Notes: generated by a model not told the origin, from the letters alone. Numbered from the stretch's first letter, positions 10,363 to 22,803 are shown. The stretch is 64,000 nt of DNA from Diadophis punctatus similis (GCA_023053685.1 JALIGW010000013.1:19056501-19120500), one strand, 5' to 3'. Translations and numbers: made by a program.

Positions 10363-10470
10363 GTCTCAACCATTTTTGTATTATGGTGGTACAGTAGATG
10401 TCTAAATTCCACCAATAATTTGATCCTTAATACAGGTCCCAATGGAAAAATGGGATTAATTATATTTTGT

Positions 10471-11249
10471 TAGAATGTTTGCATTGTAGGATCAGCAAAA
10501 GGTGACTTTTTAGTAAGCGTGCACCATATAGCAGTAGGTGCTTCTTCAGGAACTTCGGACAAAGTTTCCTAAAGCTTTGAAAAGCACAAGGAGAATTTTG
10601 AATTGTGATCAGAGAGCAATTGGCAATTAATATTGCTATTTCAGCAATAAAATCACTGCTGTCATAACATCACTAAACTCTGAGTCAAATACAATATCTG
10701 GATCACCTTCTTACAATATGCTTCACTGATATATAGTTTTTCTTTCTCAAAAAGGATTCTGCTCCATCCAGGAAAATTCTCAAGACTACAAACTAATCCT
10801 TCAAGTAAAACACAATCCCATACAGGACAGGTCCGTTTTCTGATCTCTTAAGTCCAGTCCACAGAACGAGTAACAATTTTATTTTCTCTAGATTTAGTAT
10901 TAGACTTTATCTGAATCCAGCTTATTGTGTGCATTCTTTGTAGCCAAGAGGTAAGTATCGGCTCTTGTGATGTTCAAGCCTGGGATTGCAAGAAAAGAAA
11001 CAATCTCTTTGAAGATTAAAGAAAAGGAAGCTGAAGATCATCAGCATCTTTTATGGCAACTCATTTCAAATCTATGAAAAAGTGAACATGGAAGTCAGGA
11101 TGGAGCATTGCAGGATCCCCCAAGGGCATTCCCAAAGATCCAAGCAATAGTTTACCATTACCATTTTATAGGTAATCTCCGTAGAGACAGATGTGGAATT
11201 ATTACATATTCTCAACTCCTTCAAGTATTGCAACAGGATACAGTGATCA
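10471..11249. other. Unassigned AT-rich DNA
   Basis: The part 10840-11240 on the minus strand could be an old LINE, but no motif is firm enough to name it. Confidence 0.3.
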
Positions 11250-11257
11250 GTCTAAAG

Positions 11258-11383
11258 CAGTGTTTCTCAACCTTGGCAGTTTGAAGATGTGTGGACTTCA
11301 ACTCCCAGAATTCCCCAGCCAGCGTTGGAATTCTGGAAGTTGAAGTCCACACATCTTCAAACTGCCAAGGTTGAGAAACACTG
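11258..11383. mobile_element. Palindromic hAT MITE family C with TSD
   Basis: 126-bp palindrome, CAGTGTTTCTCAACCTTGGC to its reverse complement, with perfect target duplication gtctaaag (11250-11257 and 11384-11391). Confidence 0.93.
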
Positions 11384-11434
11384 GTCTAAAGCACAGGAAA
11401 CTACCAGAGTATCAACAGGATCACACATAGTTTA

Positions 11435-11660
11435 GTGCTTAAAGTGCCAAACTGAGCCCCAGAACATTCTGTTCTAATCCACCCTGAGCCACAGAAGCTG
11501 ATTTGGTGACTTTGAGCTAGTCGAACTCTCTCTGCCCCTTCTACTTGAAAGAGTTGTTGTTATTGTTGTTGTAGGGAAAAATCAGAGAGGGCAGATCCGG
11601 TATGCCTGACCTCCTGAACAAAAATCAGGATATAAATCTAACAAATAAATAAATGCAGAT
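11435..11660 (+). mobile_element. tRNA-derived SINE, decayed
   Basis: It has the layout of the SINE at 44285: a head with TAGTGCTTAAAGTGCCAAAC, the central GGTGACTTTGAGCTAGTC, a GTTGTTGTTATTG stretch, and a tail ending ATAAATCTAACAAATAAATAA. Confidence 0.6.
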
Positions 11661-13049
11661 CCTTTATCAGGATGATCATAACTATTTCCATCGGAAATGC
11701 AGATCTAATCTGTGCATTGGAAAGATATATAAATAATTTGTTTCCTTACAGACTATGATGTTAAACCAGCATCCTGTCATATTGGCTAGATTTGGAATAT
11801 TAGAGATGGCCAATAGTTTACTTGCACCAATATTTCTTAGAGACATCTGTATGAGGAATGTTATTTCCTTAAAAGCTAGCCTCCAAGCCATATTTCCCCT
11901 CCTTCTCCCAAAATAACATCTCTGCCTAACACAAACATCCATACATTTCTCTGTCTGAACTATTGGTATCATTATACAATATGGTCCATTTCCATATTAA
12001 TGTCCAGAAATGTATGTAACTTTTAAAAATACGCTTACCTTTCAGGTTTACATGTGCCAAGCCCCATGCACCAATCTCACAAAGCTTTGGTAAGCTAGGT
12101 TTTCAAAAGTGGGAAACAAATATAATTATGTTCCCCAAACTCTCCAAGAACAGGATATAAAAAATGCCAGTATCTTTCTGTAATTTCCACCTGCTGGTTT
12201 GCATCTGGTAGGACACTGTTGCTTGTCAAAACAACTATGAGCATCTTAGTGATAATGTTCACACATACTATTTTTTTTTACTACAAACAAGAAAAAAATG
12301 GTGTGTGTTATGTAGGATTTGTTTTGGTCTTGTTTTATTTCAATGGAATTTCTTCCATATTTTGAAACAGAATCAGTTTTTATGGTTTGGACAAATACAG
12401 AACTGGCCCATGTAGTACTTTACATTCAAAGGTAAAAAGTGTTGTGTATATTTTATATCAAAATATATTTTATTCTTTATACTGTTTCCATCTTCCTTTA
12501 AAATATTAACAGAATCCACATTGGACTGAAAATCAGTGTCTCCACTATAGTAAATAATTGATAGTCAAGGTAAAACTAAATTAATCAAGTAAAAATAGCA
12601 AACAGGGGAAAATATTTTATTCAAACTTCCTCTAAACCCCAAATAATCAAAGGATAAGGTCTGTAAATACAAACAGACTTAATTAAATTAGTTGTCCCAG
12701 CAGAACTCCGTGTTCACAAGAGTAACCACTATAGACATACCTACACACACACCTCAAGTATCATGCTAGAATCAGCATGTAGACACTTCCACAAGCTCCC
12801 CTATTTAATTGGATTGCTGTGCCCCAGTTCTCTGCAGATGCCCATAAAAGCAAACTCCTTGCTTTTAGGAATAAGTATTTCTTCTTTCCTCATAGCTGTC
12901 TGGATCTCATTTTTATTTGTTCTTGTGCAAATCCGGCTTGAGTTGGAACCCCAAATTATTCTTCTGACAGTGTTATCTTGAAAGCAAATGAGGTGTATGT
13001 CCTGATGATGTGTATCCAGATCACTAGAGGATTGGGTCCATTATGCTGG
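11661..13049. other. Unassigned single-copy-like DNA
   Basis: No repeat family or coding exon recognised. Open frames here (up to 96 codons) have no recognisable domain. Confidence 0.4.
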
Positions 13050-13057
13050 GTGGGGTC

Positions 13058-13371
13058 CAGTGGTGGGTTCCTACCGGTGCTGTGCGGGATGCCGCACCGG
13101 TAGGAGCCCGGCGATGATGTCATTTTTAGGCGCTTTTTTCCGGCTTCTCCGCGTCCTGAGCTGTTGAGAAAAGCCCTCCCACCCGCCCTTGTTTTAATAC
13201 CGACCTTTATTCTTCCTCTGAAGCACAGCTGAGAAGCTCTTCAGCTGTGTTTTGGCTTGTAATGTCGTCCTAAGCATGTGCGGAAGTGAAATCGCCCGAT
13301 GGAATGCGAGTTCACTTCTGTGAATGCTCGTGATGTGCACCAGTAGCCAAAATAACTGGAACCCTCCACTG
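13058..13371 (-). mobile_element. hAT MITE family B with 8-bp TSD, reversed
   Basis: 314 bp, CAGTGGTGGGTTCCTACCGG to ACCCTCCACTG, with perfect target duplication gtggggtc (13050-13057 and 13372-13379). The left end holds a CCTACCGGTGC/GCACCGGTAGG inverted repeat. Confidence 0.9.
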
Positions 13372-13379
13372 GTGGGGTC

Positions 13380-14891
13380 CACTATTTCACTGTAGTTATG
13401 TTGGAACATTAGGCAATGGGTTAACAGTAAATCTCAAGATGGAAGGATTCGTATCATATACTTGCCTTTCCCAGATACTTGAACTTTAAATCTCAGTATT
13501 TCCCATCCAGTGGTTGAAAATCCTGGGAGTAGGTGGACATGTCTGGGCACACCCAAATAAGGGAAGAATGTCAGATGCCACACTAAACTTTCTATTTGGT
13601 ATCATCAAGAAACATTATGTATTATCTCAACTAGAGTCGGAGTGGAATTAGTTTCCTCTTTTCCCTGTGCATTCAATACCTTTCTTTAGTGCTGTTGCTG
13701 AAAGTTAATTTTGTTCCTATTGTTATTGCTGTTTGCCCTGAGCCTTTTAGATGGGCATATAAATCAAGCTAAGTAGATAAGACTTCCTCTTTTCTTACAA
13801 AAGAAAGACCCAGGAACTCTGCTACAACTGAAAAGTGCAGTTCAGTGTAATCTATTTATTGCTTTCAACATACAACAATGCACACGGAACTAAATGATTC
13901 TCATTGCCTGTTGATGAATATGCTAGCAATGTTCCTTCTTCCTTAGTCTCAGATCAGAATGTGGGCAGTGGAGCAGCAATGAAACACAAGGTACACAGGA
14001 GAAATCTTGACGGCTTTTAAAAATTCAGAATGAAATTGAGCTGAAACTATTGGCTCACTATTTCTTAATAAATATTCATGCTTCAGTAGCAGGCTATTAC
14101 AATTTTCCCATAAATGCATCATGCCCACGACTTAGCTTTAGTGTGTCTTTTTTTTTCCAGAAATGCTCAACGTCCATTTTAGCCATAAGGCACATAAATA
14201 TTTAACATGCATTTATTTAATAACAACAGAGAAGAGAGAGACAGAGAGAATGCAACATCAATAAGGCGATGGGGAGGGCGGGAGAGGGGGAGGAGGAAAG
14301 CATGAAGTTAACCAGACCAGTAAATAAAACTGGGGAACGTAACATGTTCTATAAATTGGTTTGCAATGGGCTGCTATTGCACTATTCTATTATGAATATT
14401 CTCTTCATTTGCAACTAGGCCAATTCTGTACCATGTGGCAACTCCAGCCATATTTTGAAGTATGGATATTAGCTTCAAGCTTAAGACATTATCAGATTAA
14501 GTTGTTGCTTACAGAATTGTGGCTAGTTTAAAGGTTTGGGAATGACCAGCTGTGGTAAGCAAAAACTCAGAATGACAATACAGACCATGTTCTATTGGCA
14601 TAGCCATCTACAAAGTTATTGCTCCAGCTTCAACTGTTGAGTGGATCAGAAATGTAAAATGGTGATGAATGATAAAGAAGAAGAAAAAGAGGAGTAAGAT
14701 TTGAAGACTTATCAGCTGGCATAAGATGAAACGAAGAATTTAGGAGAGCTTCCCTTGCCCTTCTGGCAGCAATTTTGTAAGTCTATCCAATCCTCTAAAG
14801 AGGCTCAAAATTCCTCTTAAAGAATATGTGATGGGGTGTAAACAAGGTGTGGCAGGAAGAATCAACCAAAATTGGGATTATTTATATATTT
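13380..14891. other. Single-copy-like DNA, possible conserved element
   Basis: At 13640-13790 there is a weak L2-like 3' end (GCCCTGAGCCTTTTAGATGG, then ATATAAATCAAGC). The part 13820-14230 is repeat-free and includes ATAAATATTTAACATGCATT and similar AT-rich motifs, as conserved elements often do. No open frame has a recognised domain. Confidence 0.3.
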
Positions 14892-15094
14892 TAGATAGAT
14901 AGATAGATAGATCAATAGATCGATCGATCGATCGATCGATAGAGATAGAGATAGAGATATAGAGATATAGAGATATAGAGATATAGAGATAGAGATAGAG
15001 ATAGAGATAGATAGATATAGATATAGATATAGATATAGATATAGATAGATATAGATATAGATATAGATATAGATATAGATATAGATATAGATAT
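14892..15094. repeat. Compound GATA/ATAGAG/GATATA microsatellite
   Basis: Blocks in order: (TAGA)n, (TCGA)n around 14920-14940, (GATAGA)n, (GATATAGA)n, then (GATATA)n. GATA-type arrays are common in snakes and enriched on snake sex chromosomes (Bkm repeats), but a single array does not show linkage. Confidence 0.95.
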
Positions 15095-17650
15095 AATTTT
15101 AGACCTGATTTTGGCACCTTTCAACAGTTATTTCTTTCTATAACTTTCCTCACATGAATTACATTACACTGAGATGTTATAATATACAATTGACAGCTTG
15201 AAATTAAAAATGTTATGATGGCTAGTGAAATATCATAGATACAAAAAAGTTAGAAAATTGACTGATGCTCATGAAGGCTATATTTCATGGCTAAGAGAAA
15301 GGCTCTTTGCTAGCTATTATAAGATGACATAATGTTGAACAGCTTCTTACTTTAAATGTAACTAGTATAGCATCAATGAATCACGTACAAGTGTATTCTA
15401 TAAGAATATCAACATTCAAAATGGGGGGAAAAAACCCAAACAATCACCAACCCCTAACCACTACAAATCCAGAAGGCTTCTAAAAGTAACAAAAATGTCT
15501 TTGTAACTGAGTAACATGTAAGACCCACCAAAGTACGAGTACCCCTGGTTGTCTTCATTGGATTGGGAGTGGGGGTGGGAATAGTCTTGGATTTTGCTGT
15601 AAAAAATAAGGGCAGGGATGTTTTAAGTCCCTGCTGGGAAGCTGCAATGCTGGCATTGTAAGCTGAATCATTCTACCTGCTGTTTCCTAAGCATGATAAT
15701 GTGGCTGAACATTCAATTAAAACCATATTACTGACTTACAAGGAACAATGTAAGAGAACAGAGTTCTAAGTACTGAAATCTTTTTTCCCCTCTTTATCCC
15801 TGTTTATTCTATTAGTATGTTTAGCACAGTGTGCAGAGCTTAGGGCTTGGTTTTATTTACTCTTCAGTCAATTTGAAGTCAATCTCATTAATGATCTAAT
15901 TAGAAAAATGTACCATTTTTGGATGGTAAATCTCAAGATTTATTCACATTTTAGGAGTAATCAACATTTTATTGTACTGTGTTGGATGCAGTTACTTGCA
16001 CTATGCACACAGTCCTTTGCTTCTGTTCTGTTTGTCATAGATCAGTGATAGATTAAAGTTAATGCACCAGAAACTTTATTATTACATGGCCTTTCTTTTC
16101 TTGTATGTGTTTGTATTTTATGACATTTATTATGTACTGGGCATATGTTATATCTCCCAACATTTTTAAGCACCTTTGTTTTGTGTAATGTATCTTGAGC
16201 AGTAAGCTGTCTAATTTTAACCATATCAACAATAAAGAGACTGACAATCTATATACCAAGATCTTACACTCAGTATTATAAATAAACCCCCTATTCTCCT
16301 GCTACAAATGTTGACATAAATCTTATCAACAATATGCATTGGGATGACTCCTTTAGACTGAATCCTAAAATCTGGAGGACAGTTTTAAAAAAGAAAACCC
16401 TGTTAATGAGCAAACTCATGCATTTTTACTCAGGAGTAAGCTCAAATGATGAGTGCATAATGATATGTCGTCCTAGAATCAAGTCCCAATGAATTCAGTG
16501 GAACTTACTCCTGTGTAGGAATTAATTTGAGCACTTTATTTTATTAAGTGCCCATCAACTATGGGCCATAAACTTCAACCTAGTAAGTAGATATGAATAC
16601 AGTATGCATTTGCTGAATGCTGATCTACATAATCAATATGCATCATGTTTATTAAAGCTGGATCATTAACAATAAAATCTAAGCAAAGTTTTTATCTTGC
16701 ATGCAAAATTATATTTACATTCTTCTGCTATAGTCACAAAAGATTATCAGACAACATCTATTGTGACTATGTGTGCTGTCCTTCAATCTAGACCCCAAAC
16801 CAGCCAGATGAAGCAAGACTAGGGCTTATATTTCCAGCAAGACTTCATCTCAGTTCTATCATTTCATGTCTATAGATACTAACATACCAACCTCAGCAAC
16901 CAACTACAACAGTGTGTTGTATTTTTAAATACAGATGGAGACCAACAGCACATACATGAACATGTTTATAATCATAATATATAATTCAAGAGATCAAACC
17001 AAATTTTAGAAGTTAAAACAACAGGAGAAGCTCACCTTCTATCAGGAAAATGCCACTCACTGTTGGCAGTGGAAGTTAGTCTGCCCCTTGTTCTCCTTTC
17101 TCTACTGTGTTGTGTTGTGTAGCTTCCAGCACACCATGCAGCCCAGCCAGAGTAGTGCCTGTGTCCTGGCATCATCAATCCTGCCATACGCAACTGGGAG
17201 TCAGGAAGGCAGAGTTGCAAAAAACCAGCATAGGATTATATTCTGTAAGAAAGATGGAAACTGAGAGAAAATCTCCATTTCCTCCTATGAATGTATTATG
17301 CATATTAGGTCCTCAAAAAAGAGCCAAGGCTCTTTTTAAACAAGGTGTCATTAAGCATCTCTCCAAAAATTGCTTCTTCTTTGGACAGACCCTTCCAGGT
17401 TGGGGTCAAAATGCTCTATAAATGTTCCTGCTCAAGAATCATATGACATGGAGGACTTGGAGGTGGACTACTGAGAGTCCATGAATCACAGTTGTGCTTT
17501 TAACCCATCATTCATTCTTTCTCTGGTTTGAAAAAAGCCAACATGCCTTCCAGTACACTTGGTCTTAGCTAGAAGCATAGCTAAGACATTCTCATGGTAC
17601 ATCAGCTTTATTTGCAGGTGTATAATAAAATCTTATAATTCCAATAGAAG
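15095..17650. other. Unassigned AT-rich DNA
   Basis: No element or exon identified. Near 16490-16520, CCCAATGAATTCAGTGGAAC and TTACTCCTGTG match a short interspersed motif common in reptile genomes. Confidence 0.4.
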
Positions 17651-17830
17651 ATAATATTTGTGGCTCAGTGTTGAACTATGGAGTTTTTGGTGCTGGCACA
17701 CATTTTATTATCCAACTAGGTAACATTATCAGTACTAGCATTTTGATGTTACCTACTTGGGCAATGAAATAAGTAAACTCAGAAAGCACCAAGAACTCCA
17801 TAATCTTGTAATAGTTTTCTGAAAATGGAA
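17651..17830. mobile_element. Inverted Penelope terminal repeats
   Basis: Two copies of the terminal repeat of the 28.5-29.45 kb Penelope-like element stand in opposite orientation. The left copy reads CCAACTAGGTAACATTATCA and the right copy GATGTTACCTACTTGGGCAA. Outer segments also pair: 17674-17694 (ATGGAGTTTTTGGTGCT) with 17785-17804 (AGCACCAAGAACTCCATAAT). The ribozyme-like core is damaged in both copies (CTGATAA with AAAA in one; the CTGATGA box largely lost in the other). Confidence 0.7.
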
Positions 17831-18399
17831 CACTGAGTAGTCTGAGTTCCTTAAAACAAGATCTGTCTATGGGAACCATCTGAGAGTGCCAGGTAACAAC
17901 TGCTATCAATTGCTGTCCTGGTTCCCTTTGCTGATTAAAATCATACTGTGTTAGTCAACAAGTATCTACAGTATATACTCAGTGGTTCCTTGTGGCTCAG
18001 GGGATCCCTTTGGTTTCAGAGGTCAAAGTAAGATCCCATGAATATGTAAATTATTTTGTTCCTGAGCCACATGATTACTACCTTCTCAGATCTTCTGACA
18101 TCCTTGCTATCTCTTTGAAGAACTGATGCCATCTTTGGGAGCTTCACTTCTTTCCCTTCCTGCTACTTTTTCAGTTTCTGCTTCTGGATACCCGTACTAG
18201 AAAATGGATTAGAAGTCAGTCCCTTAAATCCAGCAGTGTCCCAATTCTGGATGAGTAAAGTTAAAGGGATAGTTGTTCAAAACAGATAAAAGTGCTTTCT
18301 ATCTACCACCAAAATCATATGCCTCTCTGCAAGTTACAATCATAAAAACAATGGAATCCAATGAGAAGTTGACCTACATGTTTTATGCCTAGATTTTAT
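17831..18399. other. Unassigned DNA
   Basis: No repeat or coding signal seen. Confidence 0.4.
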
Positions 18400-18960
18400 T
18401 AAGGATATGATTATTTTGCAAATAGATCGCTTCATATACAAATCCAGAAACTACACAATGAATAAATATGGCTGTAAACAATTAAAAATGCATGTGAAAA
18501 GCAGAAAACCTATTTTCCCATTTAGAATGAGCAAATATAAATGTCACAGCATACTTGCGAGCCACTCCTCTATTCTTTCTTGTTAGTCATTTATATTAAT
18601 ACTTAAGTTGTGTGAAACATTAGGTGCAAAAGCAGAATATATCACTTGCTGTGAAACAGAGGAAAAATCAATTTGCATGGAACTGACCTCTTTTTTTCCT
18701 CCAAATCAGAAACTCATTTCTCATAACCAGTGTCATTTGTTTCTATTATTAGCAAGATTAAAGCACATTTAGGTGAGCTGCAGCCCAGCTATTAGATGCA
18801 GATAAACATTCTGGGTGGTGTCATACTTATTATGCAGAACTAATTAAAAAATGAAGTGATGAATTACCATGGCACCATAATCTTCCCCAAATAATATTAA
18901 CCTATTATTCCACTACTGATTTCAAGTTGGAGATGGGTGACTAGGTGTTTTAAATTTGAT
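18400..18960. other. Candidate conserved non-coding element
   Basis: 560 bp free of recognisable repeats, with stretches such as ATTTGCATGGAACTGACC, AGGTGAGCTGCAGCCCAGCT and GAATTACCATGGCACCATAA, and several TAAT cores. There is no open frame. The texture is that of deeply conserved vertebrate enhancers, but that is only an impression from one sequence. Confidence 0.3.
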
Positions 18961-19249
18961 TGCATTATGCTTACTTATTGTGTTAAATATACACTAAGGA
19001 AATAACTGAATTATAATTCACTTTTATTATTTTTTCAAAGTACAAATAGATTTTAAGCAATAAATATCTTGGGGGAAAATGTCCTTTGGTTCAGACATTG
19101 GTTGAGGGAATTTCTGGACCAAACTGAAAAGATATACAGATTAATGTAGTTTAAGCTCTATGCGGTGGTCCATGAGAAAATTTTGATGGTCCCCAGATAA
19201 ATCTTTGTATTTTTCCATGTTTTATATTGCACTCATCCTCAAGCTACGG
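18961..19249. other. AT-rich flank of GC-rich patch
   Basis: Nothing identified. Confidence 0.35.
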
Positions 19250-19760
19250 CCCCTGAGAGCAATTAATCTGGTGTGTGCGGGGGAACACAAGGCTGCACCG
19301 TCCAAATCACCCCACCCACATGCCACCCCCCACTCTTAAGGGTGTAATATTTCTTTAGGGCTAGGATTAGGCATGCCCTCCTCAGGTGGGCCAGTCCCAC
19401 TTTCTTCACTGGGCTGGCCTCAGCTGGAGACGCAGGGTTGCCCATCTCAGAGCCTGAGAGGTGGACGAGCTATTCCAGCTCCGGGGAAAGAAGCGGCACA
19501 GTCGCGAACCATTCTGGTTGGGAAGGTGAGCCTGCCAGCCAGCCTGGCGGCATGAAGCACTGCCTACAAGATGAGAGGCTGCTGAGGAAATTGATACCCG
19601 GCATGTGTAACGGAGTTGGTGGGTGTTTTTAGGCCAGCCTGGACTGGGGGAGGGTGGGGGTCATTGATGGCGTTTCTGGAGGGGCTCGGCCATCTCCACA
19701 TCCCACACTTTGCAAGGCGCCGGGAGAGCCAAGGCCGCGGGACCTAATGGGGGTTGGTGG
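19250..19760. other. Isolated GC-rich patch
   Basis: About 500 bp clearly richer in G+C than its surroundings, with local CpGs (GAAGCGGCACAGTCGCGAAC, GGCGCCGGGAGAGCCAAGG). Short open frames exist on both strands, but none shows a domain or splice context. It could be an old GC-rich transposon, a small CpG island or a processed relic. I cannot assign it. Confidence 0.4.
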
Positions 19761-20754
19761 AGACTCATTTTGTAGGTCAATTATATTTTATAGATAAAAT
19801 AAATTCATGATGGATTTCATTTGTAGACTCAGTTAGAAGCCATGCTTTTATGCAGGGATTGCTTGCATTCCTTTGGAGCAACTTTGCAGAGTGCAACATT
19901 CCCGGAATACTGTATAACCACAGATGAATCAGAGGCCTTATTCTTTATCTCTAGATGCTTAATAGGCTTCTGCAAATGTCAATACTATCGGGTATTTCCA
20001 TACCGTATTATAAGACAATAATATATAGCACTTAAAAACTACACTCCCAAAAGTACTTTCGGCCAATGGTGTCCATCTGGCTAGGTGAACCATCATGCTG
20101 ACTACAAGGGGGGGAAAATAGATTAACACAATCAGAAAATACTGCCATTCAAGAAACGAGCAATTCCATATTCACAAATATTGGAATATCATGATGTTAT
20201 CTACTGAATCTTTTATTCAGTGAGTATCTCATCTGATGTGATTAAAGTGTTACAGTTGCACCTTATTTTAAGAGTCTTTTATTAACTTGTATTATAACTA
20301 CAAGGAGAATTATGCCCTTGGGGAATATCTGTCCACATGCACAAAAGAAGCAATTGAATTAATTACTAACTTGTTCTTTGTTTTTTGTTTTTTTTCTGAA
20401 CCATAAAGATTGGGAGAATTCCTAAAATTACATGGGAATGTAGCTTCAAGATCATGGCCTTTGCTTTCCTTTACTAGTAGAATTATAGCTTGTACCTTGC
20501 CATATGGGGGTGGACATGACTACCAGTCTCTGGAAAGATAGCTTAATCTTATGCAATCTGAGCAGCAGAAGAATTGAGACTCAGCAACAATAAAGCTTTA
20601 TTGATTTCAATGTTTTGGGTTTTTTTAAAAAAACATACCTAACTCACTCCTACCCACTGACATATTTCCTGCTGAGAGTTGAGCTCAGCCTGGATTCAGG
20701 GAAGACAACTGTGCGAGGATACAAATATCTCTTCCGAAAGAGACATTGTGCATA
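19761..20754. other. Unassigned AT-rich DNA
   Basis: No recognised repeat or gene. Confidence 0.4.
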
Positions 20755-21300
20755 TGATTGATGATTGATGTTTGTCCATCGTATTCGAAGAGGACCTTGA
20801 CATCTATCAATTGGGGGGGATGGCAAGACTTGCGCGTGAATTGGATTAAAGTGAGGGAGAGGTGCACATAGTCAGCCTCACTCTCTCTTCTCAGATTCCA
20901 TCTTGCTCCAAATAGCAGGACAAGAGTCGAGACAGTTGGAGATGGGCTGGGTGCAGTGGTTGACCAGGGCGTCTTTCGTGTCTTGCCGTGCTCTTAGGGT
21001 ACCACATCATTTGCAGAGACTGCTTTCATGACCGTTGTCCTATTCTAGTAGGTTTCATCTGCTCAGTCCACCAGAATCTGTCTTCACATGCTCGGGATAG
21101 ACAAGTTCCTATCTCACCGAAGGTCGATGACCCAACGGCTACTCTCAACCTGGTTTGGCCAGCCTGTCGAAGCTGTTGCCCGGGGCGTGGCCACTGTGCA
21201 TGCTACAGCTGCTAGGAGCCACAGGTGAGAGCTGAGTGACAGGTGGGGACCAAAGGCAGACGAGCTGCCCTAAAAGCTGCCCTAAAATGAGCTGCCATAA
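20755..21300 (-). mobile_element. Long copy of the 7003-7120 retroposon family
   Basis: The left ~110 bp (GTTTGTCCATCGTATTCGAA to GATTAAAGTGAGGGAGAGGT) matches 7003-7120 closely. The copy extends to about 21300, including AGCCTCACTCTCTCTTCTCA and GGGGCGTGGCCACTGTGCAT. On the minus strand it ends in an (ATCA)n-like tail. Family unknown to me. The right boundary is approximate and no flanking duplication was found. Confidence 0.55.
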
Positions 21301-22278
21301 AAGGACACAACATGCCCCTACACCAGAGGTGTTACCCCTCCCTGAGCACTCCATACACCCCATACAATACATATATTGCCTTTGTCAGCAGTGTCTATTG
21401 CATATTCCGTTCCACATCATCTTTTGTTGAGCCACTAGGTTACTGTTATTTACTGGGTCAAATATGACTTCCTAAATGGAGGTTAGTTATTAACTTATTT
21501 ATAGGTGGTTGCTATACTCTGGTCTTTGATCTTGATGAATCATCCATAGTTTCTGGCAGTTCCCACACCATCAGACAGAAGCAATGATATCTCCAGTATG
21601 GCTCCCACTAATGTTATTTAAACAAAACTTAATACCTGATTCTTACCCCAGGCTTTAGGCTAAAGTGAGTGGTATACTCCTTGTGGGATGATGTAGTTGT
21701 TAGAATTTGTGCTATTTTTCCAGACATCTGTTTTCTGGGGGCGGTGAAGGTGGTGGTATTGTTTTGTATTTCATTATTTTAAATTATGTCATATTGTATG
21801 CTGCCCAGAATCATAACTGAGTTAGATAGTTAAATAAATATGATGTAAATAAATAGCTTTCCAGTCTCAAGCGTGATCTCAGCAGTTACTCAGCTGCAGA
21901 GACCATTCTTCCATTTCCAGGCAATTGCTAAAGTTGTTTTCTTCTCACAACCCACCTGCCTATTAGTTTTAACTATCAGTAGTGACTGGTTGCTTGCTAT
22001 CACTCATCATTTAGAAAAAGGTCAAATGAAGTTGTTTTCTACAAACGTATAGTGCCAACTGAATATATTCTCAAGAGTTTGAAGCAAAATGCAACTGTAA
22101 TAACAATCCTATTTACTGTACATTTAGGGATAAGTTCATCATCTGCCCTTCCTGCCATTTTGTTTTGAACAACAATTTCAACTACAGTATTTGATCATTA
22201 CCAAAGCTTGTTTAAAGTCTCCTCTGTATTGGAGAATCACTGAGAGTTGAAAAGGTTTTGGGGCTGAGGAGCTAGATT
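21301..22278. other. Mostly unassigned DNA with weak L2 tail
   Basis: Around 21770-21855, TGCTGCCCAGAATCATAACTG and ATAAATATGATGTAAATAAA suggest a worn L2 3' end. The rest is unassigned. Confidence 0.35.
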
Positions 22279-22386
22279 AGAATTTCTCAACCTCAGCTAC
22301 TTTAAGTGGCATGGACTTAATCTCCATGGTTTACCGGAGAATTCTGGGAAATAAAGTCTACATATTTTGTGACTGAGAAGAAATGA
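22279..22386. mobile_element. Decayed palindromic hAT MITE family C
   Basis: AATTTCTCAACCTCAGC, GTGGCATGGACTTAATCTCC and GAGAATTCTGGGAAATAAAG follow the order of the intact family C copies. The ends are worn and no clear duplication remains. A family A element begins just to the right. Confidence 0.5.
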
Positions 22387-22393
22387 TCTAGAC

Positions 22394-22795
22394 CCGTGAT
22401 GGCGAACCTATGGCACGCATGCCACAGGTGGCACGCGGAGCCATATCTGAGGGCATGCGAGGTGTTGCCCTATGTCAGCTCCAGCATGCATGTGCGTGCT
22501 GGCCAGCTGATTTTTGGCATTCCAGAGGGCGGGGGAGGCCATTTTCACCCTCCCAAGGCTTCAGGAAAGCCTCCGGAGCCTGTGGATGGCGAAAAACAGA
22601 CCCAACGGGCCTACAGGAAGTCCGAAGGCTTCAGTGAGGTCTGCGCGCATGTGCGGGGGAGGCAGTGTAGGGGGATTGTGCGCACATGTGCAGGGGGGGA
22701 GGGCATTGCATTATGGGTGTGGGCATGCGTATGCACGCTGTCGCACATGCACATGCCCTTTTGGCACCCGAGCAAAAAAAGGTTCGCCATCACTG
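22394..22795 (-). mobile_element. hAT element family A with near-perfect TSD
   Basis: 402 bp, CCGTGATGGCGAACCTATGG to AGGTTCGCCATCACTG, with duplication atctagac/atctaggc (one mismatch). The orientation is opposite to the 23447 copy. Long frames inside are GC-rich artefacts. Confidence 0.9.
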
Positions 22796-22803
22796 ATCTA
22801 GGC

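Larger units (their letters stand above)
9262..10470 (-). mobile_element. CR1 LINE 3' part carrying nested insertions
   Basis: ATAGAATCATGGGGCTG...TCCACTGCCTTGCTCAAGGC is the reverse complement of a CR1 3' end. The CR1 3' coding part continues to ~9490 and resumes at 10115 with CCTTTACTAACTTTGTTAG and TCTTCTCTGCACACTTTCCAG. It is interrupted by a SINE plus a hAT element (9495-10114) and by another hAT MITE (10172-10362). Confidence 0.85.
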
